Position numbers and translations under genes: made by a program. From the NCBI RefSeq assembly GCF_000762875.2, contig NZ_JRMP02000001.1, positions 124,001 to 188,000 on the forward strand: a stretch of DNA of 64,000 nucleotides, given 5' to 3'. Of this stretch, positions 25,494 to 34,529 are shown piece by piece. This DNA is from Helicobacter saguini. Its GTDB lineage: Bacteria > Campylobacterota > Campylobacteria > Campylobacterales > Helicobacteraceae. The stretch's first letter is position 1. Each line of letters opens with the position of its first letter. The notes below the pieces were generated by a model, which ran no database searches, had not been told where the DNA came from, and saw nothing but the letters and a program-made list of their open reading frames with translations.

Positions 25494-25585
25494 GAGATTT
25501 TATTTTGTATTTTAGAATAATTTTTTACATTTAGATTCTAATTACCCAAATGTTTTACAATATTAAAAATATATAAGGGTAAGAC

Positions 25586-26980
25586 ATGAAAGATTCTAAT
25601 AAATTTATAGAATCTAATAACATAGATTCTAAAGATTTATCAAAACATGCAACATCACAACAAACTTTCCTAGAAAAAATCTTTAGCGTAAAAAAAGATG
25701 AGGTTAAGATTTTGCTTACTAGCCTTAGCTTTATTTTTTTAATTTTTGCGAGTTATGCGATATTGCGACCTATTCGCGATGCACTTGGGCTTTCAAATGG
25801 CAAAGAAGAGCTAAAGTGGCTATTTTTAGGGACATTTATTGCGACATTGTGTGCTAGTATTTTGGCGATGTGGCTTTCTAGTGTGATAGCTAGAAAGACT
25901 TATATTACCGCGATTTTTGTTTTTTTTTCACTCAATCTTCTAGGCTTTTATATCGCGTTATATTTCATAGATTCTAATCATAAAAGTGCGAGTTTTATCT
26001 GGCTTGCACGCATTTTTTATGTGTGGGTTAGCGTGTTTAATGTGTTTATAATTTCGAGCGCGTGGAGCCTGCTAGCTGATATTTTCACGCGCGAGCGTAG
26101 TAAGCGGCTTTTTGGCATTATCGCGGCTGGTGCGAGTCTAGGGAGCATTGTGGGCGCAGCGGCGATAAGTTTGCTAATAAAGCACATCGGCACGCAGGAT
26201 TTTATCCTTGTCTCGCTTGTGATTTTGGGCTTTTGCTTGGTGTTAAAAACGCTTTTGTTAAAAGAGAGTTACGCACTTTTAGATTCTATAGAATCTAAGG
26301 GCGAATTTGAGAGCCGATTTAACGCTACAATCGGGGCGAAAAACCCCTTTGCAGGATTTAAAATCATTGTAAAATCACGTTTCTTACTAGCATTCGTGGG
26401 CTTTATCTTGCTTCTTACTAGCATTTCAACTTTTCTTTATATGGAGCAAGCGCGCGTAATTAGCGAGCTTTTCCCACACGATATGAAAGGGGCAAAAGAA
26501 GCGCGCATAGCGGCATTTGCTAACATTGACTTAGTCGTGCAAACTTTGAGCTTTATAATACAGATTTTTTTTACGGCAAAAATTGCGGAATTTTTGGGAT
26601 TGCGTTGGCTTTTGTCATTATTAGGATTTGCCGTTGGCTTAGGCTTTGTAGGGCTTTTTATCTGTAAAGAGATGGGCATTGTGAGTTTGCTGCCTATTGC
26701 CATTGTGATGAGCATTCGGCGCGTGGGCGAATATGCTTTGGTGAAGCCTGGACGCGAAATGCTTTTTGTCCCGCTAGATTCAGATTCTAAATATAAAGTC
26801 AAAAACTTTTTAGATACCGTGGTTTATCGCGGTGGAGACGCGTTATCTGCGCAAGTGGAGAGTTTGGCTATGCGAGTTTCACTAGGCTTTACTTTGCTTT
26901 TTGGCGCTTTTCTTTCTTTCCTTTGGGGATTACTTGGCTTATTTTTAAGTAAGAAATATGATAAAAACAACTTTTCGTAA
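25586..26980 (+). CDS. ATP:ADP antiporter/MFS-like transporter
   Basis: A 464-residue inner-membrane carrier with about 12 helices. The start of the membrane domain, SYAILRPIRDALGLSNGKEELKWLFLGTFIATL, is the motif of the NTT (Tlc) nucleotide carrier-like branch that is also found in free-living bacteria, where its substrate is usually unknown. Other features are SAWSLLADIFTRERSKRLFGIIAAGASLGSIVGA and RRVGEYALVKPGREMLFVPLDSDSKYKVKNFLDTVVYRGGD, both typical of this branch. The first 35 residues are a hydrophilic octamer-derived leader (FIESNNIDSKD). AAGGG lies upstream of the ATG. It follows gyrB by about 90 bp and may be read through from it. Confidence 0.75.
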   Translation: MKDSNKFIESNNIDSKDLSKHATSQQTFLEKIFSVKKDEVKILLTSLSFIFLIFASYAILRPIRDALGLSNGKEELKWLFLGTFIATLCASILAMWLSSVIARKTYITAIFVFFSLNLLGFYIALYFIDSNHKSASFIWLARIFYVWVSVFNVFIISSAWSLLADIFTRERSKRLFGIIAAGASLGSIVGAAAISLLIKHIGTQDFILVSLVILGFCLVLKTLLLKESYALLDSIESKGEFESRFNATIGAKNPFAGFKIIVKSRFLLAFVGFILLLTSISTFLYMEQARVISELFPHDMKGAKEARIAAFANIDLVVQTLSFIIQIFFTAKIAEFLGLRWLLSLLGFAVGLGFVGLFICKEMGIVSLLPIAIVMSIRRVGEYALVKPGREMLFVPLDSDSKYKVKNFLDTVVYRGGDALSAQVESLAMRVSLGFTLLFGAFLSFLWGLLGLFLSKKYDKNNFS

Positions 26981-27087
26981 AGAAATCTAGATTCTAAAAA
27001 GTGCTTTTATTGCAAGAATAGTTTAAGGTGTGTGTTAGATAAAATTTAGATTTTATATTTTGTGAGTTTGTTAATATAAAATAGAAT

Positions 27088-29855
27088 CTAAAAATCCATA
27101 TTGACACTTAACCAGTAGCGGCGACCTTCATATAGCACGGCATACATATTTTGGCGGTTTGTATCACGTCCATTTACATTTATATATTCTCTAAAGTCGG
27201 CGAAGTCTTTATCCAAAAGATTATAGATTCCAAAGTTAAATTTCCACTTTTCATTGAATCTATATGTTAAACCTAAGTCCATAAGAAAAAAGCTTTTATA
27301 ATAATTTCCCATCACAGCGATACTTCGCCAGTTTCTATCAGGGTCCCAGCCACGAAAGCGTGGTCCTTGCCACTCGCCGCGTATAAATACATAAAGATTC
27401 TGTGTTTTACCAAAATTTATACTATATCCAAGCTTTGCATTTACTCTATGAGATAAAACATCACTTAGCGGATAGCCTTGCAAAGTCGGCGTAAGGCTAT
27501 TTTTAATCTGCTTAGAATCTATAAATGTATAGCTAATATCAGCACTAACGCCAAAAAGCGGTTTTAAACTTGCAAAAAGCTCCACACCTTGCAAGTAGCT
27601 TTGGTCTACATTTACCGCTTGAGAACAGCTTGTCACGCCGCATAACGCACTGCCTTCTTGCGTTGATAAGCCTTTCACATCGATTTTATCCCAAAAGAAT
27701 GTATAAAAATATGTAGCCCCAGCATCATAATATTCATTGCTACTTAGCACGCTAAATTCATAATTCCAACTTTGCTCAGGTCGCAAGTTAGGATTCCCAT
27801 ACCTAGCACCTGTGCCTGTGGAGTTAAAGCCATACACTCCTGCTACTAGCTGATTTAGCCCCGGATTTTTATACCCCATAGAAAAGCCCGTTTTAAGCAC
27901 TAAATAATCATCAATAGGCTCATACATTAAATACGTTTTAGGCGATGTATGGAATCCAAATCTATAGCTCCAGTCTTCTCTAACACCCAAAGTCCATTTA
28001 AGATTATCTAATATACTCCACTCATCCTCTGCAAAAAGTGCAACGATATGATTATCAAAAGGATTAGCCACGACCTTATCTTGAAACCATGTATAATAAT
28101 AGCTCCCACCAAAGCTTAAAAAATTATCAAAAGGCAAGTCCATAAATGCCTTAGATTCTAAAAGAAAGTCTTTGCCTTCGATATTGCGATTTTGCCCTAC
28201 ATTTATAGAGTTTGTATAAGGGACGCGGCGACCAAGATTCCAGCTTTGATTAAATTGAATGGAGTTTTCAATGCTAAATTTATCATAATCGCCTTTATGT
28301 GCTAAAATATAGTTATTTCTATACACGACATAAGTTGGCATATTCCCCGCAGGACCGCGATGTGTGCCGTTATTTGCATAAGATTCTATCTCGCCTAGTT
28401 GCCCTTTGCTATTATCATACCACTGCTGTCCGCCTTGCACGTCAAAATATATATGATTTTTAGAATCTAGATTATAAAGAATGCGCGCTCCTAAGTCATA
28501 AGTATAAGCCTCTGTCGGGCTACCAGTGTATCGCGGTGCACCCACTTGCGTATTCCCATTTAAATCTATGTAAGTATAAGTTACATTGCTTGGCTCACGA
28601 TATAAACCACGACCGCGTAGCTGCAAACCTAGCGTATTTTTAATAATAGGAATAGTGCCAAAAAGAGAGGCGATATAAGTGCCGCCAAATTTGCGATTTT
28701 CATTTTGTATCGTTTCAATGCCAACGCTAACGCCGTATTTATCAATGCTTTTTTTAGTGATAATATTGATAACACCACCGATAGCATCGCTACCATAAAG
28801 CGTAGAGGCAGGTCCGCGTATCACCTCAATTCGCTCAATAGCAGACAAGGGCGGCATAAAAGCATAGTCAGTTTGCGCCCAGCCCGGATTATCCGTGTGC
28901 ATATCACCGGCTGGATTTTGCCTTTTACCATCGATTAGAATCAAAGTGTATTGAGATGGCAGCCCACGTATCGTTACTTTCAATCCGCCAACTTTGCCCT
29001 GCTCACTAGCGATATCCACACCCGGAATATCACTTAAAGCTTCGGCTAAATCTCTATGTGGCTTATTTTCTAAATCCTCACGGCTTATAACCGTGATACT
29101 AGCGGGAGCATCTTTTAGTAATTGCTCAGTGCCTCGGGCTGTGGTTACGACTTTATCAATGATGTAGGTTTTTATATTTTTATCACTTGTATCGTTTGTG
29201 TTGTCACTATTTGTGGCATTTTCGCTTGTGTTAGATTCTATATTTGTGTTAGAATCTTCGTTATCGGCTAGAGTTAAGATTTTAGAATCTTTGGTGTTGT
29301 TTAAAGCTAAATTTATAGAATCTTTGGTGTTAGATTCTATGTTTGCGTGAGTTTGTATAGAATCTTGCGAGTTAGATTCTATGTTTGTTGCGTCATTGCG
29401 AGCGTTAGCGAAGCAATCCACACCTTGACAATTTTTAGAATCTTCTTTTTCATTAAAAGCTAAAGTTATAAAATCTGTGTTTTTAGATTCTATATTATTT
29501 GTAATCTTAGAATTTGTGGTATTAGATTCTAAGTTTTCTTTAGAATCTTGTGGGGTTGTGTTCCCCCCTCCCTTGCGGAGGGGGGTTAGGGGGGTGGGTA
29601 ATATAGCGGTGGGTTCATTTTGCGTTAGCAAAATATTTTTAGTTTGTTTAGAATCTTGCTTTTCATTTAAAGCCAAATTTATAGAATCTTGCAAACTAGA
29701 TTCTATATTTTCTTTAGAATCTTTCTTGCCAGATTCCATAAAACTAGGTGTTACCCCCCCCCCCCGTTTGTAAGAGTATTTGCAAACACAGGAGTAACAT
29801 TCAAAATACTAGCCACACTAAAAGAAACAAAAAGCCCAAAACTATTAAATTTCAT
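27088..29855 (-). CDS. TonB-dependent outer membrane receptor, phase-variable through a G12 tract (OFF register)
   Basis: An outer-membrane receptor for an iron chelate or similar ligand. The native start is the ATG at 29855 with AAGGAG upstream; it encodes a clean signal peptide ending in VFA, then 12 G and an immediate TAA. The rest is open in another frame from the tract onward, with its first ATG at 29739. Ten or 13 G would fuse them into about 921-922 residues. After the signal comes about 180 residues of ES/DS repeats, then the TonB-box-like VVTTARGTEQLLKDAP, the plug (SDIPGVDIASEQGKVGGLKV, IERIEVIRGPASTLYGSDAIGGVINI) and a 22-strand barrel ending LSVNMDF. The N-terminal spacer also contains two unrelated small repeats. 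It looks CirA/FepA-like; the ligand is unknown. Confidence 0.88.
29392..29430. repeat. Small dispersed repeat read through in the TonB receptor spacer
   Basis: The segment with TCATTGCGAGCGTTAGCGAA followed by GCAATCC resembles a short palindromic repeat that I know from many unrelated bacterial genomes (usually TCATTGCGAG...GCAATC). It is translated here on the minus strand as GVDCFANARNDA. It is embedded between octamer-encoded NIES and DSK blocks. Confidence 0.55.
29563..29599. repeat. G/C-rich hairpin repeat read through in the TonB receptor spacer
   Basis: CCCCCCTCC and GGAGGGGGG form a perfect 9-bp stem around CTTGC, followed by TTAGGGGGGTGGG. It is translated on the minus strand as PTPLTPLRKGGGN. 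Its base composition stands out from the AT-rich surroundings, suggesting insertion of an unrelated short repeat. Confidence 0.6.
29754..29765 (-). repeat. Poly-G tract (12 G on coding strand), phase switch of the TonB receptor
   Basis: Codon phase from the ATG at 29855 enters the tract at 29765 and reads four Gly codons then TAA. The downstream frame has a codon boundary at 29754. Ten or 13 G would bring both into one frame. Confidence 0.9.
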
Positions 29856-30084
29856 AACTATCTCCTTATATAATTATAGAATCTAGACTTTATTATTTAA
29901 TATCACAAAATAAGAACCCACTTTATAAGATATTAAATTCTAAGAATCTAAATCATTTATAAAATTTTGTAGAATTATAAATATTTTTTCACACAAACAC
30001 AAGAAAATTTCAAAAAAATGTAAAATTTTTATCAAGCAAATTACAAAAAGTAACATTGATAGAATCTATTTTATTGTGGAAAAT

Positions 30085-31527
30085 TTATAATGCAATGGCG
30101 CGGAGGAACTCGTCTTTTGCATTCTGCCTTATAGAATCTAGATTTTGCAAACTTAAATCCGTGTTTAGCAAGTCATTTTCAAGCTCATAGTCCATATACT
30201 GCACGACTTCACGTGAGTTTTTCTTAATGCCAACCTTGCCAGATAGCGAGATTTTATCCTTGCCTGTGATGGGACTTTTGATTAAATGCGTAGATTTACC
30301 ATTGATTTTAGCCCAAGTCATTTTCGTTACCAAGCCAACATCATCGCGGATGCCCGAGTTATACGCATAGCTGCCGACCCCAAGACACAAAAAATGCGTA
30401 GGATTAAAGCCATTATCCTTGCACCATCTATAAATCTCGCGCGCCCTATCAGTCGTTATCGCGTCACCATAAATGATTTTAACCTTATCAAAGCCAAAAT
30501 ACTCATTCACAAGCCGTATCACGCCCTTTTTCTCACGCGAATCATTCGCACTATCATTTCCTGTCAAAATTAAGAATGGGTCGCCGCTATCAGGTCGCAA
30601 AATCACTGGCTTTTCGCGATTTATTATCATATTATACGCGTCAATGTCAAATCGCAGCTTGTCAATAATATCCCACAGATTCCAAGTATCCGCCACGATA
30701 GAGACAGGCGAAGTAGGGAACTCCTGCATAATATATTTAAAAGTCTCAAGCTCGTTACTCTGCCCACCAAGGCACATTACGCTATGCTCGCTGGCTGGGA
30801 TTGAGCCTAGATTACGCGTTACATTTTGTAACGCTCCACCATAATTATCAAGCACATTTTTAAGCCCCATTATAGAATCTGTCCCACTAAAAAAAAGCAA
30901 ATGCCCAACGCTACTTGTGTAGCAGTCTTGTATGCCATTCATACCGCGCGCAGAAAAATCGTGAAAATTATAGCTAGAATCTAAGTAATATCCTAAGCAG
31001 TCAAATTCGATTCTTTTAAAAAGTGCAGCTTTTGTCGCAATAAAGCAGCTTTTCCATAACTCGCTATTTAGATAAGTTTCAATGAAATTCACAAACCAAC
31101 AATGTTTCTTTTCTACACACATTATCGAAATTATCGGCGAGTCATTGTGTATAAAAGTAGCTTCTGGCACGACTTTGAAAATCACAGGCATTTTTGGCGG
31201 TAAATCAAGCCATTTTTGCAGCAAAAAATCATAGACTTTTTGCGCCTTATCAAGCTTCATAAAGTCGCTGTATAGGAAATCTAGGGCTTTTTTTACTATA
31301 TTTTTATCAGTGTTTATAAACTCATTGTAAAGATTTTGGAGTTTGGCAATTGCTTGACGCATACCAAATGCCACAATATGCCCATTTAACGGGCTTAAGT
31401 CCATCCGCGGCTTACGACAATAAAGGAGCGAATACACTTCCTCCACATCATCTCTATACATCGCCGCATGTGTATATTTGTAACAATCACTAATAAAAAG
31501 TAGCTTTGGATATTCATTTTGTAACAT
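30085..31527 (-). CDS. nadV: Nicotinamide phosphoribosyltransferase (NAMPT/NadV family)
   Basis: NadV joins nicotinamide and PRPP to form NMN, a one-step NAD salvage route. The 480-residue length and motifs fit the eukaryote-type NAMPT family: the N-terminal DCYKYTHAAMYRDDVEEVYSLLYCR, the phosphoribosyl-site NFHDFSARGMNGIQDC, LLFFSGTDSIMGLKN, VSIVADTWNLWDII, the pyrophosphate-contacting ILRPDSGDPF and IIYGDAITTDRAREIY. It begins exactly where the FliJ-like gene's stop ends (31528), so the two are translationally close. NadV is patchily distributed and often acquired horizontally; nothing in base composition here proves transfer. There are almost no octamers inside. Confidence 0.9.
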   Translation of the reverse strand: MLQNEYPKLLFISDCYKYTHAAMYRDDVEEVYSLLYCRKPRMDLSPLNGHIVAFGMRQAIAKLQNLYNEFINTDKNIVKKALDFLYSDFMKLDKAQKVYDFLLQKWLDLPPKMPVIFKVVPEATFIHNDSPIISIMCVEKKHCWFVNFIETYLNSELWKSCFIATKAALFKRIEFDCLGYYLDSSYNFHDFSARGMNGIQDCYTSSVGHLLFFSGTDSIMGLKNVLDNYGGALQNVTRNLGSIPASEHSVMCLGGQSNELETFKYIMQEFPTSPVSIVADTWNLWDIIDKLRFDIDAYNMIINREKPVILRPDSGDPFLILTGNDSANDSREKKGVIRLVNEYFGFDKVKIIYGDAITTDRAREIYRWCKDNGFNPTHFLCLGVGSYAYNSGIRDDVGLVTKMTWAKINGKSTHLIKSPITGKDKISLSGKVGIKKNSREVVQYMDYELENDLLNTDLSLQNLDSIRQNAKDEFLRAIAL

Positions 31528-31968
31528 TTATTTGCCTTTGTAGATTTCGCTTATTTTTTGCCTTGTGTGTAGCATTATTGTTACTTCATCTATATTTTTA
31601 GATTCTATCTTTTGGGCTTGCAAAGTGGCTTCATCACGTGCTTTTTCATAAATATGTTTCATTTTTTCATGCTCAATGTGTGCGACTTTTATATCATTTT
31701 TTATATGCTCTTGTTGTTGTTTTAAAAGTGCGATTTGCCCTTTAATTTCTTCTATTTCATATAAGTGCGCGTTTATTGCTTCTCGTTGTATTTGATATGT
31801 GCTAAAACTGCCACCATTTGGCATTTGCGTGTTTGAAATTGCAAAATTTATAGAATCTATTTGTTCGTTTTTACGTAAAATTGCTATTTGATTTCTTTGT
31901 AACTCTCTCTCTTTAGAATCTAGTTTTTGCTTGGCGACTTTTACTAAATTTAGCATTTGTTTTAGCAT
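31528..31968 (-). CDS. FliJ-like flagellar export coiled-coil protein
   Basis: A 146-residue protein predicted to be nearly all coiled coil (KLDSKERELQRNQIAILRKN, IKGQIALLKQQQEHIKNDIK), with a C-terminal EVTIMLHTRQKISEIYKGK. Length and architecture fit FliJ, the stalk of the flagellar export ATPase complex that escorts chaperones, and a similar short coiled-coil FliJ homologue is known in Helicobacter pylori. The neighbouring FliW-like gene supports a flagellar role. AGGA lies six bases upstream of the ATG. Coiled coils give weak homology signals, so the call is moderate. Confidence 0.6.
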   Translation of the reverse strand: MLKQMLNLVKVAKQKLDSKERELQRNQIAILRKNEQIDSINFAISNTQMPNGGSFSTYQIQREAINAHLYEIEEIKGQIALLKQQQEHIKNDIKVAHIEHEKMKHIYEKARDEATLQAQKIESKNIDEVTIMLHTRQKISEIYKGK

Positions 31969-32015
31969 TTGTTATCCTTAGTTTATGGCTAATTTTATCC
32001 TAAGTTTTTTAGATT

Positions 32016-32867
32016 CTATAAATATTTCCTTAAACTTTGTGGGTTGAAGTCAGGGTAGTCCATTATGGATAGGGGGATTTGGGCGGCGAGTTTTGTTTCT
32101 GTGTTAAAAATTATGGGGAAAAGATAATTCACAATGGAGTTTTCAAGCGGACTATTTAAATCAAGCGGGCAATACACATAAATCTTGCTTTTTGGCGTGA
32201 CATTTAGGATGATGCTAATGTATTCTGGCACGACAAATGAGTATTCGCGTAGCTTGTAGGGATTGACTAGGGCTAGGATGTTTTCTTTTGTTTCTTGCGG
32301 TTTTGAATCTTGCAAGGTTTCTTTAGAATCTGCAATATTAGATTCTATCAAATCCTTAGAATCGCCGCTTAAAACATTCTTAATCCCGCTAAAATTTAGC
32401 TCATTATCACGCGCCCCAAAGCCCGCATACTCGCCCTTTTCATCACTTATATGCGTAAAAAACTCGCTATTTATGTTATTTGGTGCGACATCGACTTTGC
32501 CTTGCGGATTATGAAGTGCCTTAAACATAATGTCTGCCTTGCTTTTTTGCGCGTTTCGCACGAGTTCATTTAGCTTTTGTGTGTCATTAGAATCTAGTTT
32601 AGAATCTAACTCGAAACTCGCCTTTTGATTGTATTTTTTTATCGCCTCATCATCGCTATAATTCATAAAAAGGCTTTTTTTGCTAATTAAATTTAGCCCC
32701 TTAACATGCGATAAAATGCCCTGTGACTCGTAGCTCTCGCCATTATTTTGATAGAGCAATTTCGCAAAAATAGAATCTATTTTCTCCAAAAAAACCTCGC
32801 TATTATCCTTGCAAATAATGCGATGGGCGTTATTAATACTTGATTTCAAAACATATTTATTTTTCAT
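32016..32867 (-). CDS. fliW: FliW-like flagellar assembly factor with a large internal insertion
   Basis: FliW binds flagellin and the translational repressor CsrA, linking filament assembly to flagellin synthesis. The C-terminal ~100 residues match FliW closely: LVNPYKLREYSFVVPEYISIIL, VYCPLDLNSPLENSIVNYLFPIIFNTETKLAAQIPL and the end DYPDFNPQSLRKYL. The FliW N-terminal strand motif (FLEKIDSIFAKLL, residues about 26-38) is also present. Normal FliW is about 130 residues, whereas this is 283, because roughly 140 residues separate the two halves. The insertion includes ordinary-looking sequence (NSEFFTHISDEKGEYAGFGARD) as well as octamer-encoded ES/DS repeats. Whether it still binds CsrA is unknown. 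Confidence 0.75.
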   Translation of the reverse strand: MKNKYVLKSSINNAHRIICKDNSEVFLEKIDSIFAKLLYQNNGESYESQGILSHVKGLNLISKKSLFMNYSDDEAIKKYNQKASFELDSKLDSNDTQKLNELVRNAQKSKADIMFKALHNPQGKVDVAPNNINSEFFTHISDEKGEYAGFGARDNELNFSGIKNVLSGDSKDLIESNIADSKETLQDSKPQETKENILALVNPYKLREYSFVVPEYISIILNVTPKSKIYVYCPLDLNSPLENSIVNYLFPIIFNTETKLAAQIPLSIMDYPDFNPQSLRKYL

Positions 32868-33044
32868 TTTTCACTTCTTTTGCGTGTTAGATTCTATATG
32901 ATAAATCTAAAAATAAGCAAAATACGTGCCGATAAAAAGCAGTTTTATTTGTAGATTGCTTTAGCAATTTGAGAACACAAGGAAAATTATAAATCCCACA
33001 AATTCATTGTAAAATAACATCAAAGATTTAAAACAAGGAAGAAA

Positions 33045-34406
33045 ATGATAAGATATATTCCACCCATAATTATGTTACTGATAACATTAAATTTTAGTGC
33101 TTGTTCTTTTACTAAATTAAACTTTACCAAAGATGAGATAGATGAAAATCTCCCGCGTGTGAGCACTTTTCGCGCCCTGCCTGATGTGACAAGCATAGGC
33201 TTTGAGTGGAAAATGCCTGAAAACTCGCAAAATGTAAGCGGCTATGTGATTTATCGCAAGAGTGAAAAGGGCGAGTGGGCGCGTGTGGCGGCTATCCCAA
33301 ATGCCTTTTCTACGCATTATTATGATAGCAAATTGAAACAACAAACTGAGTATGAATACGCCATTGCGACTATGGGGCTAGATTCTAAAGTGAGCCGCAA
33401 AAGTGAGCCTTTGAAGGTAAAAACGAGCTTTATTGACCCTGTTAGCTTCGTGTATGCGAGTAATAATTTGGCTTCGCAAATTAAGATTTTTTGGTCGCCT
33501 AGCCCTAATCCTGTGGTGAAAAATTACATTATTGAACGCAAGGGTGCGAAAGGCTTTGTGGCCATCGGCTCGACAAGTAATCGAATGCTAGTTGAGTATT
33601 TTGATAATAATTTGGAAAGTGATAAAGAGTATGAGTATAGAATCTTATCACAGAGCTATGATGGGGCAAAATCAGTGCCAAGTCAAGTGGTAAAGGGCAA
33701 GACAAAAGCGCCACCGCCGCAGATTGCAAATATTAAAACAAGCAGTGATAAGCCAAAATATATCGATGTGACTTGGGATAAGAGTGAAGATAAAGATGTG
33801 CTAGGGTATAATGTGTGGGCTTTGGATTCTAATGTGGATGCTGTGCCAAAGGGCGCTGTGGGATATACTAAGATTGCTTTTGTGAATGGGACTAGCTATA
33901 AGGATAATATTAACGCTGATGGTGCGGTTAGATTCTATAAGGTGACGGCGGTGGATAGATTTAGATTAGAATCTAAAATGGGCGAAAATGGTGTGCGGGG
34001 GAATACTTTAGAGCCGCCGCCCACGCCTAAAATTGTGCGAAATGTGCTAGATAATAATGTGCTGACGCTTCAGTGGGAAAAGCTAAGTAGTCCGCGTGTG
34101 GAAAAATATGTCGTAGTAAAAGTTGGCGCGAGCTATGGCGAGGCGAATCGCTTTAGTGTAAAGGATACGAAGTTTGTGGATAAAGAGCTTAAACCTGGCG
34201 TAACCTACACATATTACGTGCTAAGTGTAGATAAGCTAAATATAGAATCTAAACCAAGTGAAAGAATTGAAATTACAATAGAATTGCCAAAAGAAGAAAA
34301 AGTAGAAGATAATACAGAAAACTTAGAATCTCAAACTCCACCAAAAGAATCTAATCAAGAACCTAATCCTACTTTAGATTCTGATACTATAGACAAGCAA
34401 ACTTAA
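33045..34406 (+). CDS. Fibronectin type III repeat lipoprotein
   Basis: A lipoprotein (signal helix then the lipobox LNFSAC at residues 15-20) with four fibronectin type III-like modules of about 90 residues, each containing patterns such as GYVIYRKSEKGEWARVAAIP...YYDSKLKQQTEYEYAIATM and VEYFDNNLESDKEYEYRILS. Such FN3 lipoproteins are conserved in Helicobacter and Campylobacter; their role is undefined, perhaps cell-envelope adhesion or scaffolding. The C-terminal 35 residues are acidic and octamer-derived (TENLESQTPPKESNQEPN). AAGGA precedes the ATG and a TAAAAT -10-like box lies near 33010. It stands alone between two leftward genes. Confidence 0.82.
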   Translation: MIRYIPPIIMLLITLNFSACSFTKLNFTKDEIDENLPRVSTFRALPDVTSIGFEWKMPENSQNVSGYVIYRKSEKGEWARVAAIPNAFSTHYYDSKLKQQTEYEYAIATMGLDSKVSRKSEPLKVKTSFIDPVSFVYASNNLASQIKIFWSPSPNPVVKNYIIERKGAKGFVAIGSTSNRMLVEYFDNNLESDKEYEYRILSQSYDGAKSVPSQVVKGKTKAPPPQIANIKTSSDKPKYIDVTWDKSEDKDVLGYNVWALDSNVDAVPKGAVGYTKIAFVNGTSYKDNINADGAVRFYKVTAVDRFRLESKMGENGVRGNTLEPPPTPKIVRNVLDNNVLTLQWEKLSSPRVEKYVVVKVGASYGEANRFSVKDTKFVDKELKPGVTYTYYVLSVDKLNIESKPSERIEITIELPKEEKVEDNTENLESQTPPKESNQEPNPTLDSDTIDKQT

Positions 34407-34529
34407 GTCTTGTTAATAGTTTAAGATTCTATAAAAACAATTTCAGGTTTAGTTTTTCATCCAAAAAACATCTATAGAATCTAAATTATAAAAGGTATGT
34501 GTTTATTGTGACAATCATTAACTTGGCTT

